64,000 bases of DNA. Origin: Nocardioides sp. Arc9.136. Lineage in GTDB: Bacteria > Actinomycetota > Actinomycetes > Propionibacteriales > Nocardioidaceae. A model generated the notes under the pieces. It had not been told where the DNA came from. It saw only the letters and a list, made by a program, of their open reading frames with translations, and made no database searches. The DNA lies in the NCBI RefSeq assembly GCF_030506255.1, contig NZ_CP113431.1, positions 2,232,001 to 2,296,000 of the forward strand, written 5' to 3'. The position numbers and the translations under genes are program-made. Positions 1 to 9,353 of this stretch are shown here, piece after piece. Positions within the stretch are counted from its first letter, which is position 1, and every line of letters starts with the position of its first letter.

Positions 1-1155
1 TGCATGTTGTGCGGCGTTCTCGAGCAGGATGTTGACGGCTTCGGCGATGTCGTCGGGTCTGCCGCAGGCGTGGCTGCCGTCGTGGTGCCAGTGGATCGTG
101 CGGCCGCGTGCGCGGTGGCTGGTGACGATCGGGTCGAGCAGGCGGCCGAGGTCGCAGTCCTCCGGTTGGAGGAGACGGCGGTCGTCGAGCAACCGTTGCA
201 GTCGGCTGGCTTCGGCGTTGATGGCGCGTTCGAGCGCCTCGCGCCGGTCCTCCGGGAGCCAGGAGCTGTTGCGGAGCAGCTCGGAGGCGCTGGCGATACC
301 AGCGATCGTTGCGCCGAACTCGTGGAGTCGTGCGCGGTCGACACGGACGTCGGCCTCCAGGTGCTCGACATGGCGGTGGAGGGAGTCCACGGTGCTGCCG
401 TGCCTGTGCAGCTTGACCTGCAGGAGGGAGAGCCCGGCGTGGATGAGCCCGGCGGCGCCCAGCACGCTGGTGCCGATCGCGATGCCGTTGACCATGTCAC
501 CGGCCGGGGTCGGCGAGGTGAGGAAGTGCCCGAACGCCAGGAGCGCCGCGGCACCGGCGAGGCGGACGCGCAGCCAGAGCGGTGACCGGCGCAGCCGCAG
601 GATCAAGGCGCCGACGAGGACCTGTTCCGCGAGGACCCCGGTGGCCAGCGCGCGCAGGGTCGCGTCGCTGAGGCCGAGGGGCGGTGCCTCGAGGACGGCG
701 ACGCGGACGGCGGTGGCGACCACTCCGAGGACCAGGCCGGCACCGAACGGGTTGACCGACAGGTGTCGGCGGTCCGCGGCGGCGGTCATCGCCACCAGGA
801 GGGCCTGGACCGCCAGCTCTGTGAGCAGCAACCAGCCGGCGCGCTCGGCCAGCGCCTCGGGCCGGGCGATCCGGATGGCTGCGACCCCGATGCCTTGGGT
901 GCCGAGGAGGGTCACGGCGGCCGAGAGCCATCCGGTCGTGGGGTTCCGGGCGAGGCGCCAGCACAGGTGGAAGAGCAGGCCGGCGATGAGGACGACGGGG
1001 TAGACGAGCAGCTCGTGGACGAGTGCCGCCCGCTCGAGGTCACGCGCGGAAGGCTCGAGCCAGGGAAGGAACAGCAGGGGCAGCGCGACGAGGACAGCGA
1101 CCGCCGCGAGGCTCACGCCTCGGACGTCGGACTTCTGTTGAGCTGCCGCTGCCAT
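1..1155 (-). CDS. Sensor histidine kinase, 3' end outside window
   Basis: Reading from ATG at 1155 toward base 1 gives 385 residues with no stop, so the C-terminal ATP-binding lobe is cut by the window edge. Several hydrophobic segments fill roughly residues 15-220, then a short helical linker. A dimerisation/phosphoacceptor helix with RLHEFGATIAG follows near residue 277; its His is the likely phosphorylation site. The last visible residues, NILLENAAQHA, are the N-box that binds Mg-ATP. This is a membrane kinase of the actinobacterial two-component type; a response regulator would be expected to its left. The signal sensed cannot be told. Confidence 0.85.
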   Translation of the reverse strand, partial: MAAAAQQKSDVRGVSLAAVAVLVALPLLFLPWLEPSARDLERAALVHELLVYPVVLIAGLLFHLCWRLARNPTTGWLSAAVTLLGTQGIGVAAIRIARPEALAERAGWLLLTELAVQALLVAMTAAADRRHLSVNPFGAGLVLGVVATAVRVAVLEAPPLGLSDATLRALATGVLAEQVLVGALILRLRRSPLWLRVRLAGAAALLAFGHFLTSPTPAGDMVNGIAIGTSVLGAAGLIHAGLSLLQVKLHRHGSTVDSLHRHVEHLEADVRVDRARLHEFGATIAGIASASELLRNSSWLPEDRREALERAINAEASRLQRLLDDRRLLQPEDCDLGRLLDPIVTSHRARGRTIHWHHDGSHACGRPDDIAEAVNILLENAAQHA

Positions 1156-1519
1156 GGGAACCTCGGTGTGCCCGCGCCGGATCTCATGCGATGTCCTGCC
1201 GCGTTCTCGCAAGCCCGCGGAGGCCGTTGCCGCGTTCCCTGTCCCGAGCTGGGTACGCACCGCTGTGGTCAGCCCGTACGACGTCGCTGGCGGCGGCGCC
1301 TGGGGCCTGTTGTCGCCGCCCCAGTAAAGGACTCGGTGGTGATGGCTGTCCATACCCATCGGGGTGGCAGGCGTGGACCGGCACACCGGCCGTGTGGCCG
1401 TTCCCGCGGGCCCGCTTCGTGGTGTCACACCGAGCAGCAGCGGGCGCCGTACTCGTCGACGTGTGCCGGTGGGTCGGCAGGCGGCTGTGCGGGCGGTGCC
1501 CGGAGCGGGGCCCGGCCGG
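1156..1519. other. Intergenic region, no gene seen
   Basis: About 360 bases between the kinase start and the end of the methyltransferase gene. Neither strand gives a reading frame with convincing codon bias or a recognisable protein. It should hold the kinase promoter, but I could not single one out. Confidence 0.5.
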
Positions 1520-2473
1520 CTAGCTCATCGGGCGCTCACCCGAGCCGGCCCTTCCCGCGCCCCAGAGCGCGGCGACGTGGCTGGCGTCGGTACCGCAGCA
1601 ACCACCCAGGACGCGGAGCGCCGGGAGCTCGCGACGCACCAGGCCGGTCGAGCTCGTGAGCAGGCGCAGGTCCCCGGTGTCGAGTCCGGTCATCTCGTCG
1701 AGCTCGGCGTGGCTGAGTGTCGAGGCGTTGGGACGGAACGCCGCGACACGAGCCGTCCAAGGACTGTGGCCCGGCGGCTGCGCGAGCGCCGGTTGCAGGT
1801 GTGTGGGGTGGGCGCAGTTCACGCCGTACCAGTCCGCCGGCGCGTCGCCGTCCAGGATCGCGATGGCGTCGCCCAAGGCGGTGCCGTCGGGCAGCCGCCC
1901 GTCGGTCTCCACCGTGAACGAGATCGCGACCGGGATCCCGGCGTCCCGCGCTGCGCGCACGACCCCGAGCGCCTCGGCGGGCCCGGTCATCGTCATGGCG
2001 TGCACGAGGTCTGCTCCCGCTTCCGCGAACGCCCGGACCTGGCCGCTGTGGTAGCCGGCGGCTTCGTCCGGGTCGGTGCCGCCGGCGACGTAGCCGTCGC
2101 CTCGGGGCCCGACGTTCCCGCTCAGCAACACCCGCGCGACCTCGGCGCGCTCAGCGATCGTCCGCACCACGCCCAGTGCTCGGCGGTTGACCGCGTCGAG
2201 GGCAGCGGAGTCGTAGCCGACCCTTCGTCCCCAGTCGGGGTTCGCGCGCCACGTCGGCGTCTCGAGGAGCAGTCCCGCGTCCACCGTGGACGCGATCGTG
2301 GCGTACTCCGCGTAGTAGCTCTCGAGCAACGCGCGCCCGGCTGCATCGTCGACGAGCGGGAACGCAGCGAAGTGCGGCAGGTCCACGCCCTTGTTGAACA
2401 GCAGGTCCGTCTCGAGGCCTCCGTCGGTGACCCAGTCCTGTGCGCCCAGCAGCTCAGCTGCGGCAGCCGTCAT
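1520..2473 (-). CDS. Homocysteine S-methyltransferase family protein
   Basis: A 317-residue zinc-dependent methyltransferase of the family that moves a methyl group to homocysteine to make methionine, often from S-methylmethionine. It opens with a barrel strand reading [13 protein letters not shown]. The zinc ligands are the Cys in GVNCAHP and the pair in GGCCGTD near residue 290, as in MmuM/BHMT-type enzymes. Start ATG 2473 follows GAGGAGG at good spacing; a longer in-frame start at 2563 lacks one. It stands alone downstream of the MFS gene, so the physiological methyl donor is open. Confidence 0.85.
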   Translation of the reverse strand: MTAAAAELLGAQDWVTDGGLETDLLFNKGVDLPHFAAFPLVDDAAGRALLESYYAEYATIASTVDAGLLLETPTWRANPDWGRRVGYDSAALDAVNRRALGVVRTIAERAEVARVLLSGNVGPRGDGYVAGGTDPDEAAGYHSGQVRAFAEAGADLVHAMTMTGPAEALGVVRAARDAGIPVAISFTVETDGRLPDGTALGDAIAILDGDAPADWYGVNCAHPTHLQPALAQPPGHSPWTARVAAFRPNASTLSHAELDEMTGLDTGDLRLLTSSTGLVRRELPALRVLGGCCGTDASHVAALWGAGRAGSGERPMS

Positions 2474-2502
2474 GGCTCCTCCTCGCTCTCGGCCAGTGGT
2501 CG

Positions 2503-2540
2503 GCGCCGCCTCGGACGGTCCCTGTCGACCGAGGCGGCGC
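2503..2540. terminator. Strong hairpin between MFS and methyltransferase genes
   Basis: GCGCCGCCTCGG at 2503-2514 pairs perfectly with 2529-2540, a 12-bp stem and 14-base loop. It sits 30 bases upstream of the methyltransferase start and about 260 bases past the MFS stop, both on the minus strand. It could terminate the MFS transcript or act as a leader hairpin. There is no T-run. Confidence 0.5.
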
Positions 2541-2801
2541 ACGTACCGATTGAGCCGCATCAACTCGTCGCTGCGCGTCCCCCAGAATCGGGAGATCCCA
2601 CTCCCGCAGCGTCCGGGTGCCCCTGCGCACGCGCCCTGGTCGCCGAGACCGGGCGACCGACCAGACGTGCTTGAGGACAGGGTCCTCGCCGGCGGTCGCC
2701 GGCCCGCTGTCCCGGGAGCCCAGCACGTCGGGCAGCCGCCGACGCACGGAGCCGATGGCGTGCGACGACCAGCGGCCCCCGCGGTCCCTCGCGAGCCGCC
2801 C
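2541..2801. other. Intergenic region, no clear gene
   Basis: The minus strand is open here for about 97 codons, but the product has no recognisable motif and would overlap the methyltransferase start. I treat this as the MFS 3' region plus the methyltransferase leader. Confidence 0.4.
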
Positions 2802-4151
2802 TCAGCGCGGCACCGGGGTGTCGGTGACCGTGGTGCCGGGGTCGAGCGGCTCCGTCAGGGTGGTCGGCGGCGGGGACGCGTCCTCGGGGGCGCCGGCCCG
2901 GGCGTCGGCGAGGACGTCGGCCGGGACGTGCTGCTCGAGGTACCGCCGCCCGGCACGGGTCGCGGGGTGCATGGCGGCCGCGGCCGCGCCGACGATGGCG
3001 GCGATGGTGAGCCAGCCGAGGGCGCCCCACTCCATCGCGAGGAAGCCGTAGACAGCCGGCGCCCAGAACCGGCCGAGCGTGTTGCCGAGCTCCGAGACGC
3101 CCTGGTAGTCCCCGCGCCGACGGGGGTCCATCAGCTCGGCCTCGAAGGTCCATCCCGAGGCGGAGAGGTAGAGCTCGGCCCAGGTCAGCACGATGTGTCC
3201 GACGAAGAACAGCACGACCGTGACCCAGCCGACGGTCTCGTGGGTGGCCAGCGTGACGATGCAGGTCAGCGCGAAGAAGATCGCGGAGAGGCGCACCGCA
3301 CGCAGGGCGGTGTCGACGTCGCGGATGCCGCGCGAGGTGATCCTGGGCAGCACGATGCACATCACGGTGTTGGTGGCGAAGAGCAGCGCCACCAGCTCGT
3401 GGGGAGCGTCGGTCTCGATGACCAGCCACAACGGGATCACCGTGTGCAGCAGGACCTGGTTCGACCACAGCACGCCGGTCAGGAAGGTCACCGCCAGCCA
3501 GCTGCGGTTGCGGATCGCCGGCGGCCCCTCGGGCTTGCGGCGGGGCTCGGTCGAGCGGACGTCGTGGGAGGCGTTCGGCAGCCGGAGGATCGCCACCGCG
3601 TTCACCAGGAAGAGGACCGCGGTGAGGACCGGGGCCCAGCGCAGCACGTCGGAGCCGAAGGCGATGGCGCCGCCGCTCAGGAACGCACCGATGCTGAAGC
3701 CGACGTTGAGCGCGGAGTACATGTACGCCCGGGACTCCACGCGCTCGGCCGGAGGCAGCACGTCGAGGACGTACGCCGCGTGGGCGGCCCCGCCGAGGCT
3801 GCCCGCCACCTCCATCACCACCGCCAGCGCGACGAACTGCGGGAAGCTGTCGATGAAGGGCCAGGCGAGGAACAGCGCGCCCTGCAGCACGGCGCTCAAC
3901 GACCACATCCGCTTGGGGCCGAACCGGTCGACGAGCTTCCCGGCCGGCACCGCGGCGAGGAAGCTGGCGACCGCCGCCACCGTGAGGCCCACGCCGACCT
4001 GACCCAGGGACAACCCGAGGATGACGCCGAAGTAGACGGCCGACCCCGCCAGGAAGGCGCCGTCCCCCGTGGCGAAGAGCAGCGACTGGACCGAGAGCCG
4101 TCCGGCGAGGGTGGACGGGGGCGTGACGTAGTTGCGGAGCGCGGTGAGCAT
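2802..4151 (-). CDS. MFS transporter
   Basis: A 449-residue membrane protein with about 12 hydrophobic segments. Between segments 2 and 3 it has [13 protein letters not shown], the typical major facilitator loop with conserved Gly, Asp and Arg/Lys. It probably exports or imports a small solute by proton coupling; the substrate is not evident. The C-terminus is a Pro/Thr-rich cytoplasmic tail. It lies 72 bases downstream of the VanZ-like gene on the same strand, so the two could be cotranscribed. Confidence 0.85.
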   Translation of the reverse strand: MLTALRNYVTPPSTLAGRLSVQSLLFATGDGAFLAGSAVYFGVILGLSLGQVGVGLTVAAVASFLAAVPAGKLVDRFGPKRMWSLSAVLQGALFLAWPFIDSFPQFVALAVVMEVAGSLGGAAHAAYVLDVLPPAERVESRAYMYSALNVGFSIGAFLSGGAIAFGSDVLRWAPVLTAVLFLVNAVAILRLPNASHDVRSTEPRRKPEGPPAIRNRSWLAVTFLTGVLWSNQVLLHTVIPLWLVIETDAPHELVALLFATNTVMCIVLPRITSRGIRDVDTALRAVRLSAIFFALTCIVTLATHETVGWVTVVLFFVGHIVLTWAELYLSASGWTFEAELMDPRRRGDYQGVSELGNTLGRFWAPAVYGFLAMEWGALGWLTIAAIVGAAAAAMHPATRAGRRYLEQHVPADVLADARAGAPEDASPPPTTLTEPLDPGTTVTDTPVPR

Positions 4152-4223
4152 CGCTGCAGATCCTCTCCTGGAGGACCGACAGCCGTCGCGCGATATTCGG
4201 ACGGCGCGCGGGGCTCCGCGAGG

Positions 4224-4760
4224 TCAGGCCCAGCGGAACCGGTCGACCAGGCGCGCCCCGAGCGGGACCTGCCGGAGCGCGGTCACCGCGAGCAGGCCGA
4301 GCGCGGCGCCGACGACGTTGAACAACAGGTCGTTGACGTCCGCGACGTGGCCGCCCGCCAGGGCCTGCGCGGCGACGTACTGGCTCACCTCGATCAGCAG
4401 GCTGCACGCGGCCGCCACGGCCAGCACCCGGGCGCCCGACCACCGCGGCGCGACGAGCGCCAGGAGGATCCCGACCGGGACGAAGACGCCGGTGTTCATC
4501 ACGGCGTCCGCGACCTCGTAGTCCGACAGCAGGCCGAGATGGATCGAGTCCTGCCACCGGGCGGTGCGCGCGGGCTTGTCGAGGTAGATCGGGAAGACGG
4601 TGTTCGCGACTACGCCGGCGGCGTACACGCACGCGGCGAGCGCGACCGCGGCGCGGGGCGCCGTCAAGGACCCGCGCCGGCGCAGGCGCCACACCAGGAC
4701 CACGAGCACCACCCCGGCGAGCGGGACCACTACCGGCAGCACCGGCACCTCACGGAACAC
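4224..4760 (-). CDS. VanZ-like membrane protein
   Basis: A 178-residue protein with four or five membrane segments. The C-terminal part carries the VanZ pattern: an acidic residue in LIEVSQY, then [15 protein letters not shown]. VanZ relatives give low-level teicoplanin resistance in enterococci, but most actinobacterial members are uncharacterised envelope proteins. I chose GTG 4760 because a GGAGGAGG ribosome binding site lies just upstream; the frame is open further but is not coding-like there. Confidence 0.75.
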   Translation of the reverse strand: MFREVPVLPVVVPLAGVVLVVLVWRLRRRGSLTAPRAAVALAACVYAAGVVANTVFPIYLDKPARTARWQDSIHLGLLSDYEVADAVMNTGVFVPVGILLALVAPRWSGARVLAVAAACSLLIEVSQYVAAQALAGGHVADVNDLLFNVVGAALGLLAVTALRQVPLGARLVDRFRWA

Positions 4761-4940
4761 CCCTGCCTCCTCCTCCTGGCTGGCGCACGACGAGTGCGGC
4801 CTGTCGACGACCTGTCGACCTCGACCAGCCTGGCGGCCGGGACCGGGTCGCGCCTCGGCCGGAGGTACCGGACCGTCGGTCGCAGGTGCCAGCTCGGAAC
4901 GCCGGCGACGGGTGGGGCGAGCGCAGGTAGCGTCCGGGGG

Positions 4941-5291
4941 GTGGCCAGCTCCCGCCGATCGTCGACGGTCCGCGTGGCCGCGCCGTACCCCGCGGACGTG
5001 GTGGAGGCGCTCTGGCGCGACCTCGTGGCGTGCCTGCGGGAGGTGGGCCACGTCGTCCACGTCGCCGACGGGCGCACCATCGTCCGGTTCCGCGGGGGCT
5101 CGAAAGAGGTGCTCGCGTTCGGACCGTCCGAGTGGGCGCACGTCGTCGTCCACGGCGTCAGGTCCGGCGGCCCGGCCGCGGTGGCCTACGACGCCGCCCT
5201 CTCCGGCGCCGCGTGCGACGAGCTGATGGAGATCCTTGGCAGCAAGGGATCGCCGCTGGTCGTGCGCGACGGGCGGCTCGTCCGGGGGTGA
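4941..5291 (+). CDS. Hypothetical protein, 116 aa
   Basis: Small soluble protein starting at GTG 4941 ([17 protein letters not shown]). It has alternating basic and hydrophobic stretches, with [19 protein letters not shown] in the middle and a C-terminus ending in DGRLVRG. It has no membrane segment or known motif. Codon bias in this part of the frame is strong, whereas the same frame upstream is only a shadow of minus-strand genes. It is divergent from the VanZ-like gene. I do not recognise it. Confidence 0.55.
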   Translation: MASSRRSSTVRVAAPYPADVVEALWRDLVACLREVGHVVHVADGRTIVRFRGGSKEVLAFGPSEWAHVVVHGVRSGGPAAVAYDAALSGAACDELMEILGSKGSPLVVRDGRLVRG

Positions 5292-5362
5292 CCGGCCCCG
5301 GACCTGCCGCGCCGGGCCGTGCGTCGCTGGCGGGCACCGCCGGGGAGAGTCATCATCGAGCT

Positions 5363-5953
5363 GTGCCCGGCGCAGCCCCTCGGTGGGAGACCCACCCTGT
5401 GACCCCTGACCGCTTCGAGGACTTCGCCGACGTCGTCAACCCGAACCGGCGCGCCACCCACTGCTGGTGCCTCTCCCACCGGCTCCCGGCCTCCGAGATC
5501 GACCGGCTGGGAGGCGGCAGCCGCGAGCAGGCCGCGCGGCGCCTCGGCGAGCGCGAGCACCCGCCGGGGGTGGTCACCTACCGCGACGGCGAACCGGTCG
5601 GCTGGTGCAGCATCTCCCCCCGCCCGGAGATCCCCCGGCTCGAGCGCAGCCGCCTCATCCGCCCCGTCGACGACGTCCCCGTGTGGTCCGTCATCTGCCT
5701 CGTCGTCCGCGGCGGTCGGCGGCGCCAGGGGGTCACCGCGGCGATGCTCGAGGGCGCCGTCGCCTACGCGGCCTCGCGGGGCGCCACGGCCGTCGAGGCG
5801 CACCCGGTGGACCCGCCCGGCCGGATCGACACGACGATGGCGTTCGTGGGCGTGCGCGCGATGTTCGAGCGGGCCGGCTTCGAGGTCGTCGGAACGACCG
5901 ACGCGGTCGCGTCCGGGCTGCCCCGCCTGACCATGCGCCGGACGCTCGCCTGA
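5363..5953 (+). CDS. GNAT-family N-acetyltransferase
   Basis: About 196 residues. The N-terminus has FEDFADVVNPNR and CWCLSHRL, typical of a Cys-rich-start GNAT subgroup found in actinobacteria. The acetyl-CoA site is the VICLVVRGGRRRQGVTAAML segment around residue 110 (R/Q-x-x-G pattern), followed by MFERAGFEVVG. The acceptor is unknown. GTG 5363 and GTG 5399 are both possible starts; 5399 has a GGGAG about ten bases upstream and would shorten it by 12 residues. Confidence 0.75.
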   Translation: MPGAAPRWETHPVTPDRFEDFADVVNPNRRATHCWCLSHRLPASEIDRLGGGSREQAARRLGEREHPPGVVTYRDGEPVGWCSISPRPEIPRLERSRLIRPVDDVPVWSVICLVVRGGRRRQGVTAAMLEGAVAYAASRGATAVEAHPVDPPGRIDTTMAFVGVRAMFERAGFEVVGTTDAVASGLPRLTMRRTLA

Positions 5954-5981
5954 GGACCGCGCACCGGGTCGAGCGAGCCCC

Positions 5982-6029
5982 GGTCGTGTGCCCACGGACG
6001 CGCCCGGACGCGTCGTCGGGCACACGACC
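5982..6029. terminator. Bidirectional terminator-like hairpin
   Basis: GGTCGTGTGCCC at 5982-5993 is perfectly complementary to GGGCACACGACC at 6018-6029, with a GC-rich loop of 24 bases. It lies between two convergent genes, ending at 5953 on plus and 6065 on minus, so it probably ends both transcripts. Confidence 0.65.
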
Positions 6030-6064
6030 CCGGCCCACCCCGGGCACGGCGACCGAGGGACCCG

Positions 6065-6940
6065 TCAGTCGTGCGACCCCTCCCGACGTCTGCGCGCGAA
6101 GTACTCCTCGAGCTCCCGGAGGGTCGCGTGGTCCAGCGCCTGCTCGGGGTCCGCGACGATGTCGCGCTGCATGCGCTCGCGCGCGGCGGCGTACAACGGC
6201 GGGCTCAGCGCAGCAGGGAGGTGCTGGACGTACCAGCCCCGGAACGTGCGCGCGCCCCACCGCTGCAGCGTCCGCGCGACGATCCCGGGCCTGCCCCGCC
6301 GGGTCCAGAAGCCGACTGCCTGGCCGAGCACGAAGGCGGTCCCGAAGGCCATCGCCATGACCCCGAGCGTGCCCGCGACCTCGTCGCTGGCGAAGTTGTC
6401 CACCACCGCCAGCAGCCCGCCGTAGTAGACCGGGGTCAGCACCTCGACCTGGTCGACGTACGGACCGACCTGCTCCGCCGCCGCGGCGAGGTCGGCGATC
6501 GAGCCCAGGTCGGGCTTCACGTCCCACGCCTCGCGCACGTGGCCCCAGGCGTCGGCCGGGTCCCACGGCAGCGCGTCGCGGGCCTCGAGCACCTCGTCGT
6601 ACGTCGTCTCGATCCCGTCCAGCGTCGCCGAGCTGTTCTCGAGCGCCTCCTCGAGCTCGGCCTGGGGCGGCGTCTGCTCGTTCACGTGGTCGAGCGCGAC
6701 CTGGATCTCCTCCCGGTGCTCCACGACGTACTCCGCGGAGCGGTAGCGCTCGGCCAGGCTGGGCACCGCGGCGACCGCGTCCTGCCCCTTGCCGCCCACC
6801 GTTTCCGCATCGCTCAGCGCGACCGCCACGGACGCGCCCGCGCCGTACGCCTTGATGCCCAGCTCGAGGACCGATCCCGCCACGAGCCGGCCGGTCTCCA
6901 GCCGGCGTCGCAGCGGCGGGTGGTCCGGGCCAGGTGTCAC
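6065..6940 (-). CDS. Hypothetical membrane protein, 291 aa
   Basis: The N-terminal half is mostly charged helix (many Glu/Ala, residues 50-150), probably coiled. Two hydrophobic segments follow near residues 165-215 (LTPVYYGGLLAVV and GVMAMAFGTAFVLGQAVGF). The C-terminal tail is basic and acidic, ending in EEYFARRRREGSHD. I recognise no family. It is separated by about 120 bases from the sulfotransferase gene upstream on the same strand. Its strand assignment rests on codon bias and the amphipathic helix pattern. Confidence 0.6.
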   Translation of the reverse strand: MTPGPDHPPLRRRLETGRLVAGSVLELGIKAYGAGASVAVALSDAETVGGKGQDAVAAVPSLAERYRSAEYVVEHREEIQVALDHVNEQTPPQAELEEALENSSATLDGIETTYDEVLEARDALPWDPADAWGHVREAWDVKPDLGSIADLAAAAEQVGPYVDQVEVLTPVYYGGLLAVVDNFASDEVAGTLGVMAMAFGTAFVLGQAVGFWTRRGRPGIVARTLQRWGARTFRGWYVQHLPAALSPPLYAAARERMQRDIVADPEQALDHATLRELEEYFARRRREGSHD

Positions 6941-7058
6941 AGGGCGTCTCCCGAGAGGTGCGCGGACCGAGCCGCTGAGGTAGGTCGACCTCCCCGTTGC
7001 CCCCTGCCGCGGATCTCAACGGGTCCGGGGCGAGCGGGCGACCCGGGGCGACCGCGAC

Positions 7059-7748
7059 TCAGTGCAGCCCGGACCAGGCGGAGACGTCGAGCCCCCAGTC
7101 CTTCGCCAGCCGCTCGGCCTGCGGGCGGTACATCACCTGCAGCGACTCCTTGAGCCCCGGCGTCCAGTCCCACTCCGCTTGGGAGGAGGAGCCGGAGGCC
7201 CGCTCGACCTCGGCCAGGGGCACGGGGTCGACGCCGATCAGGCGCCACACCTCGTCGACGGCGGCCTGCGGGTCGCGCCGGACGACCTCGTAGACCATCA
7301 CGTGCACCCGGTCGCGGCCCACGGCGGCCGCCCACGCCTCGAGCTGGTCGGCGTAGAACCCGCTCCAGGTCTGCACCGTGATCGGCACCGGGTAGGGCCA
7401 GGACCTGCCCCGGGTGGCCGCCAGCCGCATCGCGGAGCGGAACCGCTCGACGGGGTCCCGCAGCAGCACGAGCACCGGTGCGTCCGGGACCAGCCGCGCG
7501 GCGGCGGCCGGGGCGGAGGCGTGGCGCAGGGACTGCGGGGTCCACTCGCCGCGGTGGACGCCGTCGGCGGGGAAGAGGTCGAGGTACTGCGCCTCGGGGA
7601 CCCGGCCGTCGCCGACCTTGTGCAGCAGCTGCTGCTCCTTCTTGCCGTTGGTGCCGAGCCCGACGGCCGGGTGCTGGGTCAGCAGGTCGGTGAACCAGGT
7701 CGTGCCGCTGCGCTGGGCGCCGATCCCCAACCATGCCGGTGAGCTCAT
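7059..7748 (-). CDS. Sulfotransferase
   Basis: A 229-residue cytosolic PAPS-dependent sulfotransferase. The 5'-phosphosulfate loop is QRSGTTWFTDLL at about residues 12-23. The 3'-phosphate site is RDPVERFRSAMR in the middle of the protein. These two motifs define the fold that moves sulfate from PAPS to a hydroxyl or amine. Start ATG 7748 gives the usual short lead before the first motif. The acceptor is unknown; in actinobacteria glycolipids and natural products are common targets. Confidence 0.85.
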   Translation of the reverse strand: MSSPAWLGIGAQRSGTTWFTDLLTQHPAVGLGTNGKKEQQLLHKVGDGRVPEAQYLDLFPADGVHRGEWTPQSLRHASAPAAAARLVPDAPVLVLLRDPVERFRSAMRLAATRGRSWPYPVPITVQTWSGFYADQLEAWAAAVGRDRVHVMVYEVVRRDPQAAVDEVWRLIGVDPVPLAEVERASGSSSQAEWDWTPGLKESLQVMYRPQAERLAKDWGLDVSAWSGLH

Positions 7749-7817
7749 GGGGAGCACCCTAACGACGCGTCGCCGCAGGCCGGAGCACCGGTGAGGAGCG
7801 GGGATAGGGTCGCTGCC

Positions 7818-9353
7818 ATGAGCGAAGCGGGTCTCGATCCCACCTTCACCGCCCTCCCCCACCGCCACCTCGGCGACACCGCTCTCGCCCGGGCGCGCGA
7901 CCTCGGAGCGACCCACGCGGAGTTCCGGTTCGAGCGGGTCCGGTACCAGCACCTCGGCGTCCGCGACGGGGTCCTCCAGGGCGCCAGCGACGCCGAGGAC
8001 CTCGGCTTCGCGGTGCGCGTGGTGCACCGGGGTGCCTGGGGGTTCGCCTCCGGCGTCGTGCTCACCCCCGAGGAGGCGGTCCGCGTCGCCGAGACGGCCG
8101 TGCAGGTCGCGCAGCTGGCCGCCGCCATGACACCACGACCGGTGGAGCTGGCTCCGGAGCCGACGTACGACGACGTCGTCTGGGTCTCCTCCTACGAGGT
8201 CGACCCGTTCACGGTGCCGGTGGCCGAGAAGGCGGCGGTGCTCATCGACTGGACCGAGCGGCTGCGGGCCGGGGCCGCCGTCGACCACGCCAGCGCGAGC
8301 CTGCAGCAGGTCGACGAGCACAAGTACTACGCCGACCTCTCCGGCACCCGCACCACCCAGCGCCGGATCCGCCTGCAGCCGGCGTTCGAGGCGATGGGCT
8401 CCAGCGACGACGTGTTCGACTCGATGGCGAGCACCGCCCCGCCGGTCGGCCGCGGCTACGAGTACGTCGCCGGCGGGCCGGGCCAGTGGGACTGGGACGC
8501 CGAGCTGGCCGAGGTCCCCGAGCTGCTGGCCGAGAAGCTCGCGGCGCCCAGCGTGGAGCCGGGCGACTACGACCTGGTCATCCATCCCTCGAACCTGTGG
8601 CTGACCATCCACGAGTCCATCGGCCACGCCACGGAGCTGGACCGCGCACTGGGCTACGAGGCCAACTACGCCGGCACCAGCTTCGCGACGTACGACAAGC
8701 TCGGGACGCTGCAGTACGGCAGCCCGGTCATGAACGTCACCGGCGACCGCACCGTCGAGCACGGCCTGGCGACCACCGGGTACGACGACGAGGGGGTCGC
8801 CACCCAGCAGTGGGACATCGTCCGCGACGGGGTGCTGGTCGGCTACCAGCTCGACCGGCCGATGGCCGCGATGAAGCCGGAGCTCGCCGGCCCCGACCAC
8901 CCGCAGGGCCGCTCCAACGGCTGCGCCTACGCCGACTCCCCCGGCCACATCCCGATCCAGCGGATGGCCAACGTCTCGCTGCAGCCGGCACCCGACGGCC
9001 CGAGCACCGAGGAGCTGATCGGCCGCGTCGAGCGCGGCCTGTACGTCGTCGGCGACAAGTCGTGGTCGATCGACATGCAGCGCTACAACTTCCAGTTCAC
9101 CGGGCAGCGCTTCCACCGGATCCAGGACGGAGAGCTGGTCGGGCAGGTGCGCGACGCGGCGTACCAGTCGACCACCACGGACTTCTGGGGCTCGATGGAG
9201 GCCGTCGGCGGGCCGCGGACGTGGCTGCTCGGCGGGGCGTTCAACTGCGGCAAGGCCCAGCCCGGCCAGGTCGCGTCCGTGAGCCACGGCTGCCCCACCG
9301 CGCTCTTCCGCGGCGTGCGCATCCTCAACACCACCGACGAGGCAGGTCACTGA
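7818..9353 (+). CDS. tldD: TldD family metalloprotease subunit
   Basis: A 511-residue TldD-type protein. The zinc motif HESIGHATE sits near residues 265-273, with EANYAGTSF following as in TldD. TldD forms a heterodimer with TldE that trims modified peptides, for example microcin B17 or CcdA antitoxin in E. coli, through an active site in TldD. Start ATG 7818 follows a short plus-strand leader divergent from the sulfotransferase. Its stop overlaps the start of the next gene by one base (TGATG), so the two subunits are translationally coupled. Confidence 0.9.
   Translation: MSEAGLDPTFTALPHRHLGDTALARARDLGATHAEFRFERVRYQHLGVRDGVLQGASDAEDLGFAVRVVHRGAWGFASGVVLTPEEAVRVAETAVQVAQLAAAMTPRPVELAPEPTYDDVVWVSSYEVDPFTVPVAEKAAVLIDWTERLRAGAAVDHASASLQQVDEHKYYADLSGTRTTQRRIRLQPAFEAMGSSDDVFDSMASTAPPVGRGYEYVAGGPGQWDWDAELAEVPELLAEKLAAPSVEPGDYDLVIHPSNLWLTIHESIGHATELDRALGYEANYAGTSFATYDKLGTLQYGSPVMNVTGDRTVEHGLATTGYDDEGVATQQWDIVRDGVLVGYQLDRPMAAMKPELAGPDHPQGRSNGCAYADSPGHIPIQRMANVSLQPAPDGPSTEELIGRVERGLYVVGDKSWSIDMQRYNFQFTGQRFHRIQDGELVGQVRDAAYQSTTTDFWGSMEAVGGPRTWLLGGAFNCGKAQPGQVASVSHGCPTALFRGVRILNTTDEAGH

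Noticed and set aside
2474..2560. SAM or SAH riboswitch ahead of the methyltransferase gene
   Set aside because: A strong hairpin is present but none of the conserved loop sequences of known SAM or SAH riboswitches could be found.
2391..4900. Very long plus-strand open frame
   Set aside because: It is a shadow of the MFS and VanZ-like genes; only its last 116 codons (from 4941) have independent coding character.
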